A stretch of DNA of 64,000 bases, taken from positions 1 through 64,000 of the forward strand of contig DASVQP010000077.1 of the NCBI GenBank assembly GCA_036389135.1, given 5' to 3'. This stretch comes from Longimicrobium sp. (GTDB lineage Bacteria; Gemmatimonadota; Gemmatimonadetes; Longimicrobiales; Longimicrobiaceae). Below, in pieces: positions 35,297 through 43,351 of this stretch. Each line of letters starts with the position of its first letter. Positions within the stretch are counted from its first letter, which is position 1. A model generated the notes under the pieces. The model saw only the letters and a program-made list of their open reading frames with translations. It made no database searches and was not told the origin of the DNA. The translations under genes and the position numbers were made by a program.

Positions 35297-37330
35297 TCAG
35301 AACGACAGACGGGGGTGCTGTCCCCTGTTCCCCGCGCCCGCCGGCATCCCCGCGCACGCCGCGCGCAGCCCCTTCACCTGTGCGCGGACCGCGGCGCGCG
35401 CACGGCCGCGCGCGAGGCTCCACGACCGCCAGTCGGCCTCCGTCCCGGGCCCCCAGCGGCGCAGGATGCGTGTGGCGGCGGCGCAGCGCTCGATGGGTGT
35501 GGCGCGCGGAAGGGCGGCGAGGAGGCCCGGGACGGCGTCGGCGCTGAGGCCGGCGGCGTAGCGGGCGTCGAAGGGGCGCTCGGCGGCGACGCGGGCGGCG
35601 TTGGTGTGCACGATGCGCGCATCCGGGTTGAAGGCGTGCAGGATCACCAGCGCCTCGCCCGCCATCAACAGCGCGCCAAAGGTGAAGCGCTCGCGCCGCC
35701 CGCGCAGCACCGTCGCGCCGAACCAGGCGAACACCGCCGCCAGCCAGAGCATGAACGCCGTCGTGTACAGCCGCAACTCGGTGAGGCCGAACGCAGCCTG
35801 GTAGAGCCGCATGCGGTGCATCGCCGAAGCCATGATCACGAAGAGCAGCGCCACCTGCACCCCCGCCATCCACCGGAAGACCCGCTCGTGCCGCGGCTCG
35901 CTGCGGCGCATGGCGGCGTGCAGCCCCAGCAGCAGCGGAAGCACCAGCCCGGCCACCGTCACCAGCTCAAAGAAACCGCGCCGCGCGTACTGCGCATGTG
36001 ATACCTCCGCCGAGGGCGACGAGCCGAAGAGGTACGGAAGCTGGACGGCGACGAAGGAGAGGAAGAGCGCGTTCAGCAGCCCCAGCACCGTCGCCACCTC
36101 CACCACCCCCAGGAATGGCCCGGGCACCTTGACCTCCTCCGACTCCGCACGCTCGTCGCCCAGTGACAGGGTGCGCAGCACGCCCGCCGACACCCAGGTG
36201 ATGGCGCAGCCGAGGAAGAGGTGCGACACCAGCACGGCGCCATCGAGCCGGAAGACGCGGTTCATCATCCCCTCGAACGCCGCGTCGGCGGCGACGAGGA
36301 GGGCGGCGAATATGCCCAGCAGCGGCAGCGCGATGGCCAGCCCGCGCAGCAGCGGGAGGAGGAAAACGGCGCCGCGCCCGCGCGCCACCTCGCTCCAGCG
36401 CACGTCCTCGAACGCGAGCACGAACAGCCCCGCGACCGTCTCCAGCGTGCTGCGCGCAAAGCCGGCGGCGTACGCGACGACGCCGCCGGTGCGGAGCCGC
36501 GCGCCGCGTGCGCGGTGCATCGCCAGCGCCAGCACCAGGCAGAGCGCGGCGATGTCGAACCCCTTCAGGGTCGGCGAGTCGCGCCACGCCACGAGGACGG
36601 CGATCACCAGCGCCATCGGCACCCACGCCCGCCCCGCGGCGCCAAAGCCGGCCCAGCGGCGCAGCCCCACCGCGGCGGCGACCAGCCCCAGCGTCCAGAG
36701 CGTCAGGTTGATCCCCCAAGGCGTCGCGCGGAGGAGTGCGTCGCCCAGCGCGCCCATCGCCACGGCGCCGCCCAGCACCCCCAGCGCGTTGCGGGTGTTG
36801 GGGCTCAGCGGCGCGGGCGCCTCCTGAACGCGGATGACGGGCTCGTCCAGCGTCTCGTGCATGCTCATCGTGCTGCGATCCTTTCCGCCCGGTGTCCCGG
36901 CGCGGCGTGCGGATGGAAGATGGATTCGGTAGCATCGTCCGACACCGGCGCCGCGAGGCGGGTGCAGCGGCGGAATCGGGAGCCCGGCGAGCCGCCAGAA
37001 CTGCGCGGCGTGAGCGAAAGAGAGCGCCACCACCGTGATCAGCCGGAGGGGGTCCGGTCGCCCGCTGGCGGCGGGCACGAGCGTGAGCGCCGTGTAGATC
37101 GCTGCCACGGCGGAGCTAGGCAGGAGGAGCACCACGCCGACCAGGCGCGCGCTCCATCCCCGGCGCTCGAGGCTGAGCGAAGCCGCGAGCCCCAGGTGAA
37201 GGAAGCCGATCAGCAGCACGGCAATCGGCATGTCCTCGACCCGGAAGTGCGAGGCCCAGCTCACCACGCTCGCGGCGATCAGCGCCATCCGCCCGTGGCG
37301 GAAGTCGTTCGCCGACCACGAGAAGCGCAT
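35297..37330 (-). CDS. DUF4173 membrane protein, in frame with an upstream four-helix membrane segment
   Basis: 677 residues if the start is 37330. The C-terminal 523 residues (from the ATG at 36868, MSMHETLDEP) form a DUF4173-type protein with about 12 membrane helices and a soluble C-terminus. Upstream in the same frame, residues 1-125 (MRFSWSANDFRHGRMALIAA onward) encode four more hydrophobic helices with strongly G/C-biased third codon positions, begin seven bases after the uppS stop, and look like a genuine gene. The link between them (about residues 125-155) loses the codon bias and looks like an intergenic spacer without a stop. Either the two were fused or a stop was lost; a separate start at 36868 remains possible. 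Function unknown. Confidence 0.65.
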   Translation of the reverse strand: MRFSWSANDFRHGRMALIAASVVSWASHFRVEDMPIAVLLIGFLHLGLAASLSLERRGWSARLVGVVLLLPSSAVAAIYTALTLVPAASGRPDPLRLITVVALSFAHAAQFWRLAGLPIPPLHPPRGAGVGRCYRIHLPSARRAGTPGGKDRSTMSMHETLDEPVIRVQEAPAPLSPNTRNALGVLGGAVAMGALGDALLRATPWGINLTLWTLGLVAAAVGLRRWAGFGAAGRAWVPMALVIAVLVAWRDSPTLKGFDIAALCLVLALAMHRARGARLRTGGVVAYAAGFARSTLETVAGLFVLAFEDVRWSEVARGRGAVFLLPLLRGLAIALPLLGIFAALLVAADAAFEGMMNRVFRLDGAVLVSHLFLGCAITWVSAGVLRTLSLGDERAESEEVKVPGPFLGVVEVATVLGLLNALFLSFVAVQLPYLFGSSPSAEVSHAQYARRGFFELVTVAGLVLPLLLGLHAAMRRSEPRHERVFRWMAGVQVALLFVIMASAMHRMRLYQAAFGLTELRLYTTAFMLWLAAVFAWFGATVLRGRRERFTFGALLMAGEALVILHAFNPDARIVHTNAARVAAERPFDARYAAGLSADAVPGLLAALPRATPIERCAAATRILRRWGPGTEADWRSWSLARGRARAAVRAQVKGLRAACAGMPAGAGNRGQHPRLSF

Positions 37331-37337
37331 CGCCGCC

Positions 37338-38024
37338 TCACCCCGCCGCGGCGGCCGGCACGCGGCCGAAGCGGCGCTCGCGGCGGTGGAACTCGGCGAC
37401 GGCCTCGCCCAGCGCGCCGGCGTCGAAGTCGGGCCACATGCGTGGCGTGAAGTACAACTCCGCGTAAGCGCACTCCCACAGCAGGAAGTCACTCAGCCGC
37501 TGCTCGCCGCCCGTGCGTACGAGGAGGTCCACGTCGGGCGCGGGGGATTCGCCGCCCAGGGCATGGGCGAAGTCGTCGCGCGTGGCATCCGGGGCCAGGC
37601 GCGCGGCGGCTGCGAGAAGGGCATCGCGCGAGGAGTAGTCGAGCGCGATGCGCAGGTGCATCCGCGTCCCGTCCGCCGTCGCTGCCTCGGCGCCATCGAT
37701 GGCGCGGCGCAGCGCCTCGGGGAGCCGGTCGCGACGGCCGATGATGCTCATGCGGATGTCGTTCTCCACGCACCGCTGCGTCTCCGCCGCCAGGTACGAG
37801 CGAAAGAGCCGCATCAGCCCGCTCACCTCTCGCGAGGGGCGCCCCCAATTGTCGGACGAGAAGGCGTACAACGTCAGCATCCCCACCCCCAGGTCGGGCG
37901 CCACCTCCACGATGCGCCGCACCACCCGCGCGCCCTCGGTGTGCCCCGCCACCCGCGGCAGCCCGCGCGCGTTGGCCCACCGCCCGTTGCCGTCCATGAT
38001 CACCCCCACGTGGATCCCCCTCAT
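37338..38024 (-). CDS. uppS: Isoprenyl transferase (undecaprenyl diphosphate synthase)
   Basis: 228 residues, cis-prenyltransferase family. It makes the C55 lipid carrier for cell-wall synthesis. [32 protein letters not shown] (catalytic Asp and P-loop-like site), [58 protein letters not shown] are the conserved regions. Preceded by a TATAAT box (38073-38078 on the minus strand). The downstream reading frame starts seven bases after its stop. Confidence 0.96.
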   Translation of the reverse strand: MRGIHVGVIMDGNGRWANARGLPRVAGHTEGARVVRRIVEVAPDLGVGMLTLYAFSSDNWGRPSREVSGLMRLFRSYLAAETQRCVENDIRMSIIGRRDRLPEALRRAIDGAEAATADGTRMHLRIALDYSSRDALLAAAARLAPDATRDDFAHALGGESPAPDVDLLVRTGGEQRLSDFLLWECAYAELYFTPRMWPDFDAGALGEAVAEFHRRERRFGRVPAAAAG

Positions 38025-38072
38025 CCTCCCCTCCTCCTCTCGCGGGTACCGAGCGCGCCCAAAGCACTCTGC

Positions 38073-38078
38073 ATTATA
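38073..38078 (-). promoter_or_regulatory. TATAAT -10 box for uppS
   Basis: Perfect TATAAT on the minus strand, about 49 bases upstream of the uppS ATG; the -35 would fall in the T-tract of the terminator upstream and is not canonical. Confidence 0.4.
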
Positions 38079-38092
38079 AAGTGCACGGGCGT

Positions 38093-38131
38093 AAAAAAAG
38101 GCCGTGCGGCGGTCAGCCGTCCCGCACGGCC
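38093..38131 (-). terminator. Rho-independent terminator overlapping the regulator C-terminus
   Basis: Stem GGCCGTGCGG (minus strand, 38131-38122) with CCGCACGGCC (38109-38100), then seven T (38099-38093). The last codons of the regulator (AVRDG-stop) lie inside the stem and loop. Confidence 0.85.
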
Positions 38132-38484
38132 TGGATCAGCGCTTCCATGTGGTCGAGGTACGCGGCCAGCGCGCGGCGCCCGGTCTCGGCCAGGCGGAAC
38201 TCCGTGCGGGGGACGCGGCCCTCGAAGCTCTTGGTGCACTCCACGTACCCCGCCTCTTCCAGCTTGCGGGCGTGCACGCTGAGGTTGCCATCGGTCAGGC
38301 TCAGCATGTCCTTGAGCTCGTTGAACGACAGCGACTGGTTGACGGCGAGCGCGCTGACGATCCCCAGGCGCACGCGCTCGTGGATCAGCCGGTCGAGCTC
38401 GGCCGCCCCGCTCTCCGCCCCGCCTACGACGGCGCGGAGGGAGAAGTCCTGCCCGTCGCGCGTATCGCGCTTCGCCTCAGCCAC
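38113..38484 (-). CDS. Winged helix-turn-helix transcriptional regulator
   Basis: 123 residues. The winged helix is plain: [87 protein letters not shown], as in the HTH_34/transcriptional-regulator group. It overlaps the upstream membrane-protein gene by eight bases, so the two are co-translated. A perfect inverted repeat (39140-39158) next to the operon promoter is a candidate operator. Confidence 0.9.
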   Translation of the reverse strand: MAEAKRDTRDGQDFSLRAVVGGAESGAAELDRLIHERVRLGIVSALAVNQSLSFNELKDMLSLTDGNLSVHARKLEEAGYVECTKSFEGRVPRTEFRLAETGRRALAAYLDHMEALIQAVRDG

Positions 38485-39103
38485 CGTACCTCCGCGCGAT
38501 CAGAGTGCCAAAGAACATGTGCAGCCCGCCGAAGCCGAGCGCCATGTACGCATCGCCCCACGCCGCCGGCGAAAAGAGCGCGGCGGTGCCCAGCGCCATG
38601 AAGGTGAGCCCCATCACCGGCACCACCGGCACCGAGAACGCGCCGGCCGTCAGGATCCCCACGCCGAAGAGGAGGAGCCACACCCCCGGCAGCACGGCCA
38701 TGCTCCCGGTCTTGAAGAGCACCACCGTGAGCACGGCGCCGGCCACCAGCGGCGGCGCCAGCGACAGGGTGAACTTGCGCCCTGGCCCGGTGAGGAGCGG
38801 CATCTTGGCGGCGCGCGCCTTCATCGCCGTGGTCAGCACCCCGATGGCGACCGACACCACCGCGGCCAGGCACCAGGTGGCGAGCCACAGCTCTGGCGAG
38901 CCCTGCACCGAGGCGAGCCACGCCGCCAGGAACCCGGTCACCCCGATCACCACCTGCCCCCAGCCGCTGACGGCCGTGAAGCTCCCCGCCCGCTCCATCG
39001 TCTCGCGGATGAAGCGGAGGTTCTCCATCGCTTTCGCGTGCAGCTCGAGCGAGGGCTCCTCGTCGGGTGTCTCTTCGCGGCGGATCGGGTGGATGGTTGC
39101 CAT
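38477..39103 (-). CDS. Membrane protein co-expressed with the winged-helix regulator
   Basis: 208 residues. A cytosolic N-terminus with a helix (LELHAKAMENLRFIRETMERAGSF) is followed by six hydrophobic segments (about 50-200). No family named. The pairing of such a membrane protein with a small HTH regulator is common in Gram-negatives with no known function. ATG at 39103 has no ribosome site: the -10 is six bases upstream, suggesting a leaderless mRNA. Confidence 0.8.
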   Translation of the reverse strand: MATIHPIRREETPDEEPSLELHAKAMENLRFIRETMERAGSFTAVSGWGQVVIGVTGFLAAWLASVQGSPELWLATWCLAAVVSVAIGVLTTAMKARAAKMPLLTGPGRKFTLSLAPPLVAGAVLTVVLFKTGSMAVLPGVWLLLFGVGILTAGAFSVPVVPVMGLTFMALGTAALFSPAAWGDAYMALGFGGLHMFFGTLIARRYGG

Positions 39104-39109
39104 GGTCTC

Positions 39110-39138
39110 AAGATGCACGGGTTCGGTGCGCCAGTCAA
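39110..39138 (-). promoter_or_regulatory. Promoter of the membrane-protein/regulator operon, likely leaderless
   Basis: Minus strand TTGACT (39138-39133), 17 bases, CATCTT (39115-39110), then six bases to the ATG. The expected transcription start coincides with the start codon. Confidence 0.55.
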
Positions 39139-39139
39139 G

Positions 39140-39158
39140 TGCTTTGCGAAGTAAAGCA
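39140..39158. promoter_or_regulatory. Candidate operator palindrome
   Basis: TGCTTTGCGAAGTAAAGCA: perfect six-base arms TGCTTT/AAAGCA around seven bases, directly upstream of the -35 element. Candidate site for the winged-helix regulator encoded in the same operon. Confidence 0.45.
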
Positions 39159-39181
39159 TGAAGTGTGCCCAACAGAAAACC

Positions 39182-39270
39182 ATCACACAGAGGGCACAGA
39201 GGGGGACAACAAGCCGCGGAGAAAACCTTTCTGTTCTTCTTGCTTTGCCCTCTGTGTCTCTGTGTGAGGC
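39182..39270. repeat. Post-stop palindromic repeat, full copy C
   Basis: Ends ATCACACAGAGGGCACAGAG and CTCTGTGTCTCTGTGTGAGG. It begins five bases beyond the stop of the minus-strand phosphodiesterase gene. Confidence 0.85.
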
Positions 39271-39275
39271 CGTTG

Positions 39276-40541
39276 TTACCTGAGCAGCGGCGCCAGGACC
39301 GAGGCGCGTCCGTCGATGGCGGGGTTGGGGCGCAGGCGCAGGATGGTGGTGATGAGCGGGTAGAGGTGCACGTTGTCGAAGGCCGGGACGCGCGTGCGCT
39401 GGCGAAAGGCGGGGCCCGCGGCGGCGAAGAAGGCGTGCATCGAAGGGGTCGCTGGGTCGTAGCCGTGGTTGGCGGGGTCGGTGCCGGGCCCGGGACGGCG
39501 GACGGCGATCAGGTCGGGAGCTGGCATCTCCACCAGGAGGTCGCCCGCGCGCGGCGACGCGGAGAGGTGGTAGCGCGCCGGGATCTCGGCGCGCCGGTAT
39601 ACGCCGGCGCCGGGGAGCCCCGCGCGCAAGGCCGTGCGAGCCCGCTCCAGCGCGGCCGTGTCGCCGTCGAAGAAGAGCGACGTCGTGGGGCCGGTCCCCA
39701 CCACCCGCACCCTTTCCAGCGGGATGTGATCGGCGAGGAACCGGGTGCGCCCGGCGCGCACGTCCTGTATCCCGTGGTCGGATACCAGCACCACGTTCAC
39801 CTCCCGCGCGATGGGGAGCCCGTTGATCCCGTCCAGCAGCAGACCCAGCACCGAGTCCACTCGCGTGACGGCCGCGCGCACCTCGGGAGTGCCGGGGGGA
39901 TGGTGCCCCTCGTCCACTTCCGAGAGGTAGACGGCGACGAGGTGCGGCCGGCGGTCTGGAGGAAGACGGAGCCACTTGAGCACCTGGTCCATGCGCGCGC
40001 CGCTCGGCACCGACTTGTCGTAGCGCGCGTGATAGGTGGGGAGGATGCCCCCGATCGGCACCTGCGAGCCGGGCCAGTACAGCGCCGCGCTCAGCATCCC
40101 CTGCCGCTCGGCGGTCACCCAGAGCGGCTCGCCCCCGTACCAGCGCGGGTTCCGCTCCGTGACGAGGTTGCCGACCCTGAACGAGTCGCGGAGCACCGGG
40201 TCCCACATCTGGTTCCCCACCACCCCGTGCGTGCCGGGGTACATCCCGGTGATGATGGAGTAGTGGTTGGGGAAGGTCTTGGAGGGGAACACCGGGAGCA
40301 TGTACGGCGCCGCCGCCCCCTTGCGCCGGAACAGGGCGATGCGGGGCGCGGGCACCGTCTCCACGTAGTCCGGCCGGAACCCGTCGATCGAGACGAGCAC
40401 CACGTACGGCTTCGCCTGCTGCGCCGGCGCATTGCGCCGCTCCTCCTGCACCACCACGTCGGGTGTCTGCGCCGGCAGTGCCCGGGTGGCCGCCAGCAGC
40501 GCCAGCACGGCGATGGAGAAGCGTGTGCGAGACAATGTCAT
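39276..40541 (-). CDS. Secreted NPP-type nucleotide pyrophosphatase/phosphodiesterase (alkaline phosphatase superfamily)
   Basis: 421 residues with a signal peptide (about 1-24, ALPAQ). Metal and nucleophile residues of the family are present: SIDGFRPDY (Asp53), FPSKTFPNHYSIITGMYPGTHGVVGN (nucleophile Thr89, Asn92), SEVDEGHHPPG, LVSDHGI and SMHAFFAAAGPAF. NPP enzymes cleave phosphodiester or pyrophosphate bonds in the periplasm or outside the cell. The substrate is not identifiable. It ends at a post-stop palindrome; an outer-membrane protein gene lies 13 bases upstream on the same strand. Confidence 0.93.
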   Translation of the reverse strand: MTLSRTRFSIAVLALLAATRALPAQTPDVVVQEERRNAPAQQAKPYVVLVSIDGFRPDYVETVPAPRIALFRRKGAAAPYMLPVFPSKTFPNHYSIITGMYPGTHGVVGNQMWDPVLRDSFRVGNLVTERNPRWYGGEPLWVTAERQGMLSAALYWPGSQVPIGGILPTYHARYDKSVPSGARMDQVLKWLRLPPDRRPHLVAVYLSEVDEGHHPPGTPEVRAAVTRVDSVLGLLLDGINGLPIAREVNVVLVSDHGIQDVRAGRTRFLADHIPLERVRVVGTGPTTSLFFDGDTAALERARTALRAGLPGAGVYRRAEIPARYHLSASPRAGDLLVEMPAPDLIAVRRPGPGTDPANHGYDPATPSMHAFFAAAGPAFRQRTRVPAFDNVHLYPLITTILRLRPNPAIDGRASVLAPLLR

Positions 40542-40554
40542 CTCCCTGCCTCCA

Positions 40555-41373
40555 TCAAGGGGCGATTCCGGCGCTCAGCAGCACCCCGGCGTCGGGCGAG
40601 AAGCGGGTGAGGCCGGCCACGCCTTCCACCCTGATCCACCGGCGCCTTCCAAAGCGCACCCCCAGCCGCGCCTCGCCCAGCGACTCGTTGCCGCGGATCT
40701 CGCGGTGGCCGCTCCCCACCTGCTGCCCCGTGATCGTCAGCGAGGGGACGACGGGGAGGCGGTCGTACTCCGCGCGCACGATGTAGAGGATAAGGTCGTC
40801 CTGCTCGAAGTCGGGCCGCCGAGTGGTGTTGATGGTCACGCCCGTCTCCGCCGCCAGCGACGCTCCGGCGCGCGCGACCCGCGCCCCCAGCAGCGCAAAG
40901 AAATCGGTGGCGTCGCGGTCCAGCCCCACGCGGTTGTCCGTCGTGGGAATGCGCGTGCCGAAGCGCAGGATCGCCAGCACGCGCGAGTTCTCAGGCGTGA
41001 GCCGCAGCAGCGTGGAGACGCGGTAGTCGCCGGAGTCCTGACGCCCGGGCCCCGCCTCGGTGACCGCCGGGTCTGCCTCGGCGAAGCGCTCCTCGTCCTC
41101 GAAGAAGCGCCGCACGGTCCCGGCCGCCTCCAGCACCACTCGCCCGGTCCGCCACACCGCCCGGAAGTTCCCGGCCTCCACCAGCGACCCCTCCGTCCCG
41201 GCCAGCGACGCGCGCTGCCCCCTGAACGCCCCGCCCCCCACCTCCACCCACACCTCCGGCGCCTCCACGAACGCCCTCCACTCCGTCGGATCGAGCGGCC
41301 GCAGCTGCGCCCGCGCCTCTCCCGCCACTGCGAGCGCCAGCATGGCAACTAGTGATGCGCAGCGGAGGTTCAT
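40555..41373 (-). CDS. Secreted outer-membrane beta-barrel-like protein
   Basis: 272 residues, signal peptide about 1-22 (GEARAQ). The mature chain has alternating strands (RAVWRTGRVVLEAAGTVRRFF, VSTLLRLTPENSRVLAILRFGTRIPT, AEYDRLPVVPSLTITGQQVG, EARLGVRFGRRRWIRVEGVAGLTRF) that fit an outer-membrane barrel. No family named. It is co-directional with the phosphodiesterase gene downstream. Confidence 0.75.
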   Translation of the reverse strand: MNLRCASLVAMLALAVAGEARAQLRPLDPTEWRAFVEAPEVWVEVGGGAFRGQRASLAGTEGSLVEAGNFRAVWRTGRVVLEAAGTVRRFFEDEERFAEADPAVTEAGPGRQDSGDYRVSTLLRLTPENSRVLAILRFGTRIPTTDNRVGLDRDATDFFALLGARVARAGASLAAETGVTINTTRRPDFEQDDLILYIVRAEYDRLPVVPSLTITGQQVGSGHREIRGNESLGEARLGVRFGRRRWIRVEGVAGLTRFSPDAGVLLSAGIAP

Positions 41374-41396
41374 GGGAGCGCGGGTGCGGCGGGGCG

Positions 41397-42002
41397 TCAC
41401 GGAGCAGATAGGCGGCGATCAAGCGCTGCCAGGAGCTGCTTGCAGTGCGGTGCGCTTACTTCAGCCGGCTCCAAAAGCTTCAAGATCTCCGGCGCATGGC
41501 TTCCTTTCTGGTATCGTCCCTTCTTCGTCCCGCGTGTAGCCTGGTCCAGCCCTTTCAGGACGTCCGCTTTGGGAATCGACTCAACGTTCGGGTTCGCAGG
41601 CAACATGCCTTCCGCGAACCCCTGCCCATAGTAGGCAGCAAGCTTGTCGGGTGCCGTCAGGAACCACGATTCCATTGCTTCTACCATCAGATGCACCTGC
41701 TCGTCAGATACCGTGTTCAACTTCCACCCGTTCACACGGCTGAGATGTTGGCGAGCAGTCCCCTGAACGGGTTCTTCGGAGTCCACCAGAAGCAAATTGA
41801 ACGCGTCAGGATGTCGGTCCTCCGCATCGCAGAACTTCTCGTAAGCGCTTTCCCGAGAACCACATGCAATCACGTCCCAGCGTAGCTTCCGCGACCGGGC
41901 GCGCAGACGATATCCATCCAGAAACTGGCTGAAGGCCGCGCGGATGGCTGCTTTGCTGTCTCGGTCGCCACCTCCCTCGACGTAAATGCGGATCTCCTTC
42001 AC
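41397..42002 (-). CDS. DUF4276 protein, probable TOPRIM-like partner of the ATPase
   Basis: 201 residues from a GTG overlapping the ATPase stop (GTGA). The start (KEIRIYVEGGGDRDSKAAI) and LLLVDSEEPV (Asp74, Glu76) are the DUF4276 pattern and look like TOPRIM metal motifs (first Glu, then DxE). DUF4276 proteins are commonly paired with ABC-class ATPases in defence islands. The local G+C is well below the neighbours. A nuclease role is inferred from motif resemblance, not shown. Confidence 0.85.
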   Translation of the reverse strand: MKEIRIYVEGGGDRDSKAAIRAAFSQFLDGYRLRARSRKLRWDVIACGSRESAYEKFCDAEDRHPDAFNLLLVDSEEPVQGTARQHLSRVNGWKLNTVSDEQVHLMVEAMESWFLTAPDKLAAYYGQGFAEGMLPANPNVESIPKADVLKGLDQATRGTKKGRYQKGSHAPEILKLLEPAEVSAPHCKQLLAALDRRLSAP

Positions 42003-43204
42003 CAGCGATTCCCCCCGATCTCTCCGGCACGCCAGACCTCGCCGAGTGAGTACTTCTCCAGCCACGTCGCGAGTCCATCGCGGTCCAAGCGGCGGAGCGA
42101 GGTGCCGTCGATGCCGGCTTCACAGACGATTACGCTCTCGGGCTGATCCGAAAGCGCGGAAACCAGAGTGTCGGAGTGCGTCGTAACCACGAGTTGCGTG
42201 CGCTGTGATGCGTCCTTGAGCAACTCCGAGACGATGGGAATCACGTCCGGGTGTAGTCCCAGTTCCGGCTCCTCGATGCAGATAAGGGGCGGGGGCGACG
42301 GATGGCAGAGGATGGCGAGCAGACTCAGATACCGGAGGGTACCGTCGGAGAGCCGCGGAGCTGGAATTTGCTCGCCACCCTCCTCCTCCACGTAGAGCTG
42401 GACGGTTCCGCCTTGGATCTTCGTGATGATACGTTCCGCTCCTTCAAAGAGCCGGCGGAGATACTTCTCCACCTTGTCACGCGTGTCCGGCCGTTGCGCG
42501 AGGTCATGAAGCACCAGGACGAGGTTCTTCGTGTCCGGGAGCAAAAAATCCGTCGGTAGATCCGCACCCTGCGGGAGCCGCGCAGAATTGCGCCTCCCGA
42601 AGCTCCACTCTTGGAAGAGCGTGATTCCCTCAAACGACGACGCGAGATGCGTCAGTTCTGGGTATGCAACTGGATCTTTACGCTGCGACAGGATGGATTG
42701 GTTCGACTTTAGACCCTGTTGTTGTAAATGGATCGTTTTGGGCGCCTCGCCCTCCGCGTCATAACTTCTGATTATGGCTCCATCCCGATCTGATTTGAAA
42801 ACGGGCTTATACGTGATTGGAAAGCCCGGCCGATGAACTGGGGCGCTGATCGCTTCGGAAGTTATGTCGAGCCGGTAGTTAACCTGCTCAAACTCGAGAC
42901 TGTACCGGACGTCCTGGTGAGCCAAATAGTTCGAATAGTCCACCCATGCCATGATAGTAGCGCCGCCAGACTTGCCGGCGCCCCTGCGGATGTACTCGCT
43001 GACACCGCCGCCTTCCCGAAAGTACGCTGCAAGATCGGTTGGCGCCGCACGCAGAACCCCAAGCGCCTCGATTAGGTTGGACTTCCCAGAAGCGTTGGGG
43101 CCTATCAGGACGTTGAGCGGCTGGAGGTCGATCTCCACCCCGGCGCTTCCGTAGGAGAGGAAGTCCGTGAGCTTCAACCGGTGGATGAGCCGTTTGCCTT
43201 CCAT
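41999..43204 (-). CDS. ABC-class (SMC/RecF-like) AAA ATPase, COG4637 type
   Basis: 401 residues. Walker A GPNASGKSN (35-43), an ABC signature-like LSDGTLRYLSLLAIL, Walker B LICIEEPELGLHP and a switch His in TTHSD are present; the middle (about 60-290) is the insertion that replaces the coiled-coil arm. No transmembrane segment. Such ATPases pair with nuclease-like effectors in anti-phage systems (for example OLD and PARIS-type pairs). Codon usage is less G/C-biased than around it: the 60 bases at 42661-42720 contain only 29 G or C. Likely horizontally acquired. Confidence 0.9.
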   Translation of the reverse strand: MEGKRLIHRLKLTDFLSYGSAGVEIDLQPLNVLIGPNASGKSNLIEALGVLRAAPTDLAAYFREGGGVSEYIRRGAGKSGGATIMAWVDYSNYLAHQDVRYSLEFEQVNYRLDITSEAISAPVHRPGFPITYKPVFKSDRDGAIIRSYDAEGEAPKTIHLQQQGLKSNQSILSQRKDPVAYPELTHLASSFEGITLFQEWSFGRRNSARLPQGADLPTDFLLPDTKNLVLVLHDLAQRPDTRDKVEKYLRRLFEGAERIITKIQGGTVQLYVEEEGGEQIPAPRLSDGTLRYLSLLAILCHPSPPPLICIEEPELGLHPDVIPIVSELLKDASQRTQLVVTTHSDTLVSALSDQPESVIVCEAGIDGTSLRRLDRDGLATWLEKYSLGEVWRAGEIGGNRW

Positions 43205-43283
43205 GATCGTCGCCTGGGGAGATCGCTCGGGTGCAGTTCGTGTCTAAAGGATACATCCCTCCGTTGCCCGCCCGCAAACCGCA

Positions 43284-43347
43284 CGCGCGGAGAAACTGGA
43301 GAACCTCCGCGCCTCTTCTCCGCGTCTCTGCGCCTCCGCGTGAGACC
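43284..43347. repeat. Post-stop palindromic repeat, diverged copy
   Basis: Right half ends CTCTGCGCCTCCGCGTGAGA; the left half is CGCGCGGAGAAACTGGAGAA. Ends four bases before the stop of the minus-strand amidohydrolase. Confidence 0.55.
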
Positions 43348-43351
43348 GTGT

